Translations under genes and position numbers: made by a program
The notes under the pieces: generated by a model
Told to the model about the DNA's origin: nothing
What the model saw: the letters and a program-made list of their open reading frames with translations, nothing else
The model's database searches: none
Part shown: positions 59,952 to 64,000 of the stretch, piece after piece
How positions within the stretch are numbered: the first letter of the stretch is position 1
Layout of the letters: every line of letters begins with the position of its first letter
Assembly (NCBI GenBank): GCA_903864835.1
Contig: CAIPHK010000011.1
Span: forward strand, 62,001-126,000
Reading direction: 5' to 3'
DNA: 64,000 nt
DNA from: an uncultured bacterium
GTDB lineage: Bacteria; Margulisbacteria; Marinamargulisbacteria; SXXA01

Positions 59952-60941
59952 CTAAGGAACCTTTACCTCAGCAAAAATACGGTCAATGATCATCTCCGCT
60001 GACACGCCTTCTGCGTCTGCCTCAAATGACGGGATCACCCGATGCCGAAGAACATCTTTTGCGATGGCCTTGATATCTTCAGGGGTCACGTACCCCCGAC
60101 GTTGAATAAAGGCATGGGCTCTAGCGGCAGCGATCATCGACAACGACGCTCGGGGAGATGCACCATATTGAATCAACGGCCCTAACGCCTCCAAGTTATA
60201 GGCCTTTGGATTCCGAGTCGCAGAAACAATATCCAATACATATTCTTTGATTTTGTCGTCAATGTAGATTTGGGTCACCACCTGGCGTGCTCGAAGCACA
60301 TCATTAGGCCCCGCAACCGACTTCGCTGATGGCATGAGTGCCGTCGTCATCCGATCAATTATGATCCGCTCTTCGGCCTTTGATGGATAGGTCACATGAA
60401 GTTTCATCAAAAAACGATCCACTTGTGCTTCGGGTAACGCATAGGTCCCTTCTTGGTCCACCGGGTTTTGAGTCGCCAATACCAAAAAGGGCTCTTTTAA
60501 CGAATAGGTCGTATCCCCAATCGTCACTTGTTTTTCCTGCATCGCTTCAAGTAATGCACTTTGAACTTTTGCAGGCGCACGATTAATTTCATCGGCCAAT
60601 ACTAAGTTGGCAAATATAGGCCCTAGCTTCGGCACAAATTGGCCCTTGGACTGATCGTAAATCAACGTCCCCAGAACGTCCGCCGGAAGCAAGTCTGGAG
60701 TAAACTGAATACGCTTAAATTCAACCGCGAATACCTGAGCAAGCGTCTTAATCGCAAGGGTCTTGGCCAGCCCCGGCACCCCTTCGAGGAGAATATGCCC
60801 GCCGGACAAAATCCCAATCAACAGCCGTTCCATCACGTACCGCTGTCCGACAATAACCGTGGCCGCTTCATTCAAAACGGCATCGACAAATGCTGATTCC
60901 GCTTCCACCAACCGATTTATCTGCTGTAGCCCATCACTCAT
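59952..60941 (-). CDS. moxR: MoxR-family AAA+ ATPase
   Basis: The 329-residue AAA+ protein has Walker A LLEGVPGLAKTLAIK, Walker B LVLADEINRAPAKVQSALLEAMQE, sensor VLATQNPVDQEGTYALPEAQVDRFLMK and a C-terminal lid domain. MoxR ATPases act as chaperones that mature complexes of VWA-domain proteins, encoded just downstream. It starts 3 bp after gyrA ends. Confidence 0.95.
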   Translation of the reverse strand: MSDGLQQINRLVEAESAFVDAVLNEAATVIVGQRYVMERLLIGILSGGHILLEGVPGLAKTLAIKTLAQVFAVEFKRIQFTPDLLPADVLGTLIYDQSKGQFVPKLGPIFANLVLADEINRAPAKVQSALLEAMQEKQVTIGDTTYSLKEPFLVLATQNPVDQEGTYALPEAQVDRFLMKLHVTYPSKAEERIIIDRMTTALMPSAKSVAGPNDVLRARQVVTQIYIDDKIKEYVLDIVSATRNPKAYNLEALGPLIQYGASPRASLSMIAAARAHAFIQRRGYVTPEDIKAIAKDVLRHRVIPSFEADAEGVSAEMIIDRIFAEVKVP

Positions 60942-60944
60942 TGC

Positions 60945-63470
60945 TTACACCTCTATCAATGTTGCGGTTTGATCTTCAGGATCATCATCGACTTCAGACA
61001 CCGCGATAACCTCATCTTTTGAATCTAATTTAATGATGCGAACCCCTTGAGAGTCTCGCTTCTGAACCGAAATACTGGCAATTTTTTGCCGGCACAATGT
61101 CCCAGACAATGTCACCAACATGACTTCATTGTCTTTTTTAACAATAATCGCGTCCGTTACATAGTCGCCCTTAACCGTCTTTCGGAACCGTAGGCATCGA
61201 ACACCGATACCGCCCCGGCCTTGGCCCTTAAACTCGCCGATTTTAATGTTTTTTCCATAGCCCATTCGAGTAACGATCAAGAGATGAAGGTTAGTTTCTT
61301 CATGATCGATCACATCCATCGAAATCAACTGATCTTCTGGCTTAATTTTTATTCCACGAACCCCGCGGGTTGCCCGACCCATTGGCCGAATTTGATCTTC
61401 ATCAAATCGAATCACCATCCCGTTAGAGGTAACCAAGACAATGTGTTTTTTACCAGTGGTGCGTTGGACCCACTTCAACTGATCGCCCTCGTCCAAATTA
61501 ATGGCAATAATAGGACGATTTTTAAAGTGAATAAATTCTCTTAAGCACGTCTTTTTTACAGTCCCGTTTCGGGTGGCCATAAACAAAAACTCATCGGATT
61601 CAAAAGTATCCACCGGAATCGTCGCCGTTACAATTTCATCCGCTTCCAAATTCAGGAAGTGGGCAATCGATACCCCTTTGCTCTGCTTGGAGGCCTCAGG
61701 CACTTGATAGGCTTTAATCTTGAATGTTCGGCCCGTGTTAGTGAAACAAAGAAGATAGTCATGCGTGCTGGTCACATATATTTGCTCGATGTTGTCCTCA
61801 TCCCGAGTCGACATACTATTCACGCCCCGACCCCCTCGGAGCTGGCTTCGAAACATCGATACAGGCATCCGTTTAACGAACCCTTTTTTGGAGAATAGAA
61901 CCGCGACTTTTTCTTCAGGGATCAGGTCTTCCATGTCCATCTCACCGACTGAGTCACCGATTTCGGTTCGTCGTTCATCACCAAACTTTTCTTTGATCTC
62001 AAGTAATTCTGTTTTGATGATTCGGTAGACACGCCCTTCATTGGCTAAAATATCTTGTAAATCGGAAATTTTACTGAGGATGTCTTGGTATTCGGCTTCG
62101 ATCTTTCCGCGTTCAAGACCGGTCAATCGTTGAAGTCGCATATCCAAAATGGCGGTGGCTTGAATTTCTGTAAATCCAAACTGAGCCATCAATCCGACCT
62201 TGGCTTCGTCTCCGTTGGCCGATCCCCGGATCAATTTAATTACTGCATCTAAATTTTCAAGCGCGATTCGGAAGCCTTCGAGAAGATGCAACCGTTCAGT
62301 GGCCTTACGAAGGTCATACCGGGTTCGTCGAACCACCACTTCTTTTCGGTGGGAAATATAGTGAGACAAAATTTCTTTAAGGCTCAAGGTTCGGGGGACA
62401 CCGTTCACCAAGGCCACCATGTTGATTCCAAAACTATTTTGCAACGCGGTGTGTTTAAACAACTGGTTCAAGACAACCTCTGGAGACGCGTCCCGCTTCA
62501 GCTCGATATAGATCCGCATTCCCTTACGATCAGACTCATCCCGAAGATCAGAAATATCAGGAATCTTTTTCTCTTGGACCAATTCGGCAATTTTTATAAT
62601 CAGGTTGGCTTTGTTCACTTGGTACGGAATTTCATGAACAATAATCGCCGTTTTACCTTTTTTCTTACTCTCTTCGATACTCGTCCGACTTCGGATAAGC
62701 ACACTTCCTCGGCCGGTAGCATACGCCTGCCAAATCCCCGCCGTTCCACAAATAATGGCCGCCGTTGGGAAATCAGGGCCTTTGATATGAGCCATTAGCC
62801 CATCCAATTCCAGCAACGGATCATCGATCAACGCACAAATCCCATCCACTAACTCATTGAGGTTGTGGGGCGGAATGTTCGTGGCCATCCCAACAGCGAT
62901 CCCGGCAGTACCGTTAAGCAACAAGGTCGGAATCCGCGCAGGAAGCACTTTTGGCTCTTCGAGGGACTCGTCAAAATTAGGAACAAAATCGACGGTTTCT
63001 TTATCGATATCTTCCAATAGGGTCATACTGATCCGAGACATTCTCGCCTCGGTATATCGCATTGCAGCAGCGTTATCCCCGTCAACCGAGCCATAGTTAC
63101 CTTGGCCATCGATCAGCGGATAGCGCACCGAAAAGTCTTGGGCCATACGCACCAATGCGTCATAAACGGCGGTATCACCATGGGGATGGTAGCGTCCCAA
63201 AACGTCCCCAACGATACGGGCACATTTCTTATAGGCACGCCCTGCGGTGTACCCCGCATCGTACATCGAGTACAAGATTCGGCGATGCACAGGCTTTAAG
63301 CCGTCGCGCACATCGGGAAGCGCTCGCCCGACAATGACCGACATGGCGTACTCAAGGTACGAATTCTTCATTTCATCATCGATATTAATGAATGCGACGT
63401 TACTCCGATCGGCTTCTTCTGGCGCTAACGCTTCATCTCCAAACAACGATGGGGTTTGTTCTTCTGTCAT
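60945..63470 (-). CDS. gyrA: DNA gyrase subunit A
   Basis: GyrA breaks and rejoins DNA during negative supercoiling. The 841-residue protein has the winged-helix core with [19 protein letters not shown] (quinolone region; Thr at the Ser83 position, Asp87 kept), the catalytic Tyr of [12 protein letters not shown], and a C-terminal beta-pinwheel. The GyrA box reads QLRGGRG against the QRRGGKG consensus. AAGGAG lies 9 nt before the ATG and overlaps the gyrB stop codon. Confidence 0.97.
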   Translation of the reverse strand: MTEEQTPSLFGDEALAPEEADRSNVAFINIDDEMKNSYLEYAMSVIVGRALPDVRDGLKPVHRRILYSMYDAGYTAGRAYKKCARIVGDVLGRYHPHGDTAVYDALVRMAQDFSVRYPLIDGQGNYGSVDGDNAAAMRYTEARMSRISMTLLEDIDKETVDFVPNFDESLEEPKVLPARIPTLLLNGTAGIAVGMATNIPPHNLNELVDGICALIDDPLLELDGLMAHIKGPDFPTAAIICGTAGIWQAYATGRGSVLIRSRTSIEESKKKGKTAIIVHEIPYQVNKANLIIKIAELVQEKKIPDISDLRDESDRKGMRIYIELKRDASPEVVLNQLFKHTALQNSFGINMVALVNGVPRTLSLKEILSHYISHRKEVVVRRTRYDLRKATERLHLLEGFRIALENLDAVIKLIRGSANGDEAKVGLMAQFGFTEIQATAILDMRLQRLTGLERGKIEAEYQDILSKISDLQDILANEGRVYRIIKTELLEIKEKFGDERRTEIGDSVGEMDMEDLIPEEKVAVLFSKKGFVKRMPVSMFRSQLRGGRGVNSMSTRDEDNIEQIYVTSTHDYLLCFTNTGRTFKIKAYQVPEASKQSKGVSIAHFLNLEADEIVTATIPVDTFESDEFLFMATRNGTVKKTCLREFIHFKNRPIIAINLDEGDQLKWVQRTTGKKHIVLVTSNGMVIRFDEDQIRPMGRATRGVRGIKIKPEDQLISMDVIDHEETNLHLLIVTRMGYGKNIKIGEFKGQGRGGIGVRCLRFRKTVKGDYVTDAIIVKKDNEVMLVTLSGTLCRQKIASISVQKRDSQGVRIIKLDSKDEVIAVSEVDDDPEDQTATLIEV

Positions 63471-63481
63471 CGACCGGCTCC

Positions 63482-64000
63482 TTAAACGTCAATCCAGCGT
63501 ACTGTTTTGCCGTATTTTTCAATAAATTCTTTACGAGGCTCGACCTTACTTCCCATCAAAATCGAAAAAATCTCATCGGCCGATTCTCCGTCTTCTAAGG
63601 TCACCTGAAGTAATGTCCGTTTCTCCGGATCCATGGTGGTTTCCCATAGCTGATCGGGATTCATTTCACCCAGCCCTTTGTATCGCTGAATTCCGACGTT
63701 TTCACGACCAATTTCTGTCAGGAGTTCATCCAACTGTTTGTCATTGTAGACGTATCGTTTTGTGCTTCCCTTTTTGACCAAATACAACGGAGGCTGCGCG
63801 ATATACAACGCTCCCGCCTCAATCATTTCCCGCGCATGTCGGAAAAAGAAGGTCAGCAACAAGGTCCGGATATGTGCGCCGTCCACGTCGGCATCCGTCA
63901 TGATAACTACTTTGTGGTAGCGCAACTTGGCCAACACCGCCGCATTCGCCACGTCGGCAGAAATACTCGGCGCATCCGCGTCCAAATCAAAGGTGGTTTC
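63482..64000 (-). CDS. gyrB: DNA gyrase subunit B (partial, N-terminus off the right edge)
   Basis: Only the C-terminal 172 codons are present. They include the TOPRIM acidic motif [34 protein letters not shown], and the GyrB tail with [18 protein letters not shown]. GyrB provides ATP hydrolysis for gyrase. Its stop lies 11 bp before gyrA; the pair starts the long minus-strand array. Confidence 0.97.
   Translation of the reverse strand, partial: ETTFDLDADAPSISADVANAAVLAKLRYHKVVIMTDADVDGAHIRTLLLTFFFRHAREMIEAGALYIAQPPLYLVKKGSTKRYVYNDKQLDELLTEIGRENVGIQRYKGLGEMNPDQLWETTMDPEKRTLLQVTLEDGESADEIFSILMGSKVEPRKEFIEKYGKTVRWIDV

Noticed and set aside
1-64000. CRISPR array, insertion sequence, prophage or rRNA operon
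   Set aside because: No direct-repeat array with spacers, no transposase or integrase motif, no phage gene and no rRNA-like sequence were seen.

Overview
The window is a dense, almost gap-free piece of a bacterial chromosome with about 61 protein genes, one tRNA and no phage, insertion sequence or CRISPR. The organism has an outer membrane: ExbB/ExbD/TonB, TamA/TamB, a secretin, several beta-barrel and lipoprotein precursors and a lipid-A-disaccharide-synthase-related protein are all present. It makes peptidoglycan (murC, murB, ddl, a division transpeptidase, an AMIN-type amidase). Three features recall Cyanobacteria and neighbouring uncultured phyla such as Margulisbacteria: the ThiD2-ThiE fusion, the copper-amine-oxidase-like/AMIN amidase, and the lipid-A-synthase-related protein. 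A FabL-type reductase and a HisZ/short HisG pair also occur. The phylum is an inference; no rRNA is in the window.

Layout. Positions 1-7201 (minus strand): a cut-off Na+/H+ antiporter-like gene, then a run reading tRNA-Leu, a small unknown protein, amidase, unknown, UPF0104 membrane protein, exbB, exbD, tonB. Positions 7288-9298 (plus): hisZ, hisG, yqeG-like phosphatase. Positions 9452-11859 (minus): three unknown genes and homoserine dehydrogenase, divergent from an unknown gene plus ychF (11978-13585). Positions 13742-16562: a RegB/RegA-like redox two-component pair, divergent from an outer-membrane barrel with a His-rich loop. Positions 16575-18206 (minus): phosphopantetheinyl transferase and ThiD2-ThiE. 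Positions 18349-21023: a Lys/Ala repeat protein, a lipoprotein divergent from an XRE-HTH/degenerate cyclase fusion, and a pseudouridine synthase. Positions 21078-23176 (minus): a short PilN/PilO/secretin-like operon. Positions 23315-34061 (plus): FKBP isomerase, two beta-propeller lipoproteins, the lipid-A-synthase-like protein, giant TamB, TamA. Positions 34140-43505 (plus): thioredoxin, HEAT-like protein, serpin, FabL-like reductase, folC, ftsL-like, ftsI, two glycosyltransferases and a sigma-54 activator. Positions 43516-47673: an operator-flanked Fic gene, mscS (minus), lepB, a ThiS with a tail, a PEGA/barrel protein. Positions 47698-64000 (minus): one continuous array gyrB-gyrA-moxR-DUF58-batD-like-batA-batB-batC-batD-batE-barrel-murC-murB-ddl-bioC-bioD.

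Genes overlap heavily (ATGA, TAATG and 10-30 nt overlaps), so most blocks are translationally coupled operons. Some genes have good Shine-Dalgarno sites. At least four first genes of operons have none and instead carry a -10 hexamer 6-7 nt before the start codon, which suggests leaderless mRNAs. The most unusual items are the HTH/degenerate adenylate-cyclase-like fusion, two long imperfect hairpins between genes, the twin operators before fic, and the extended ThiS.
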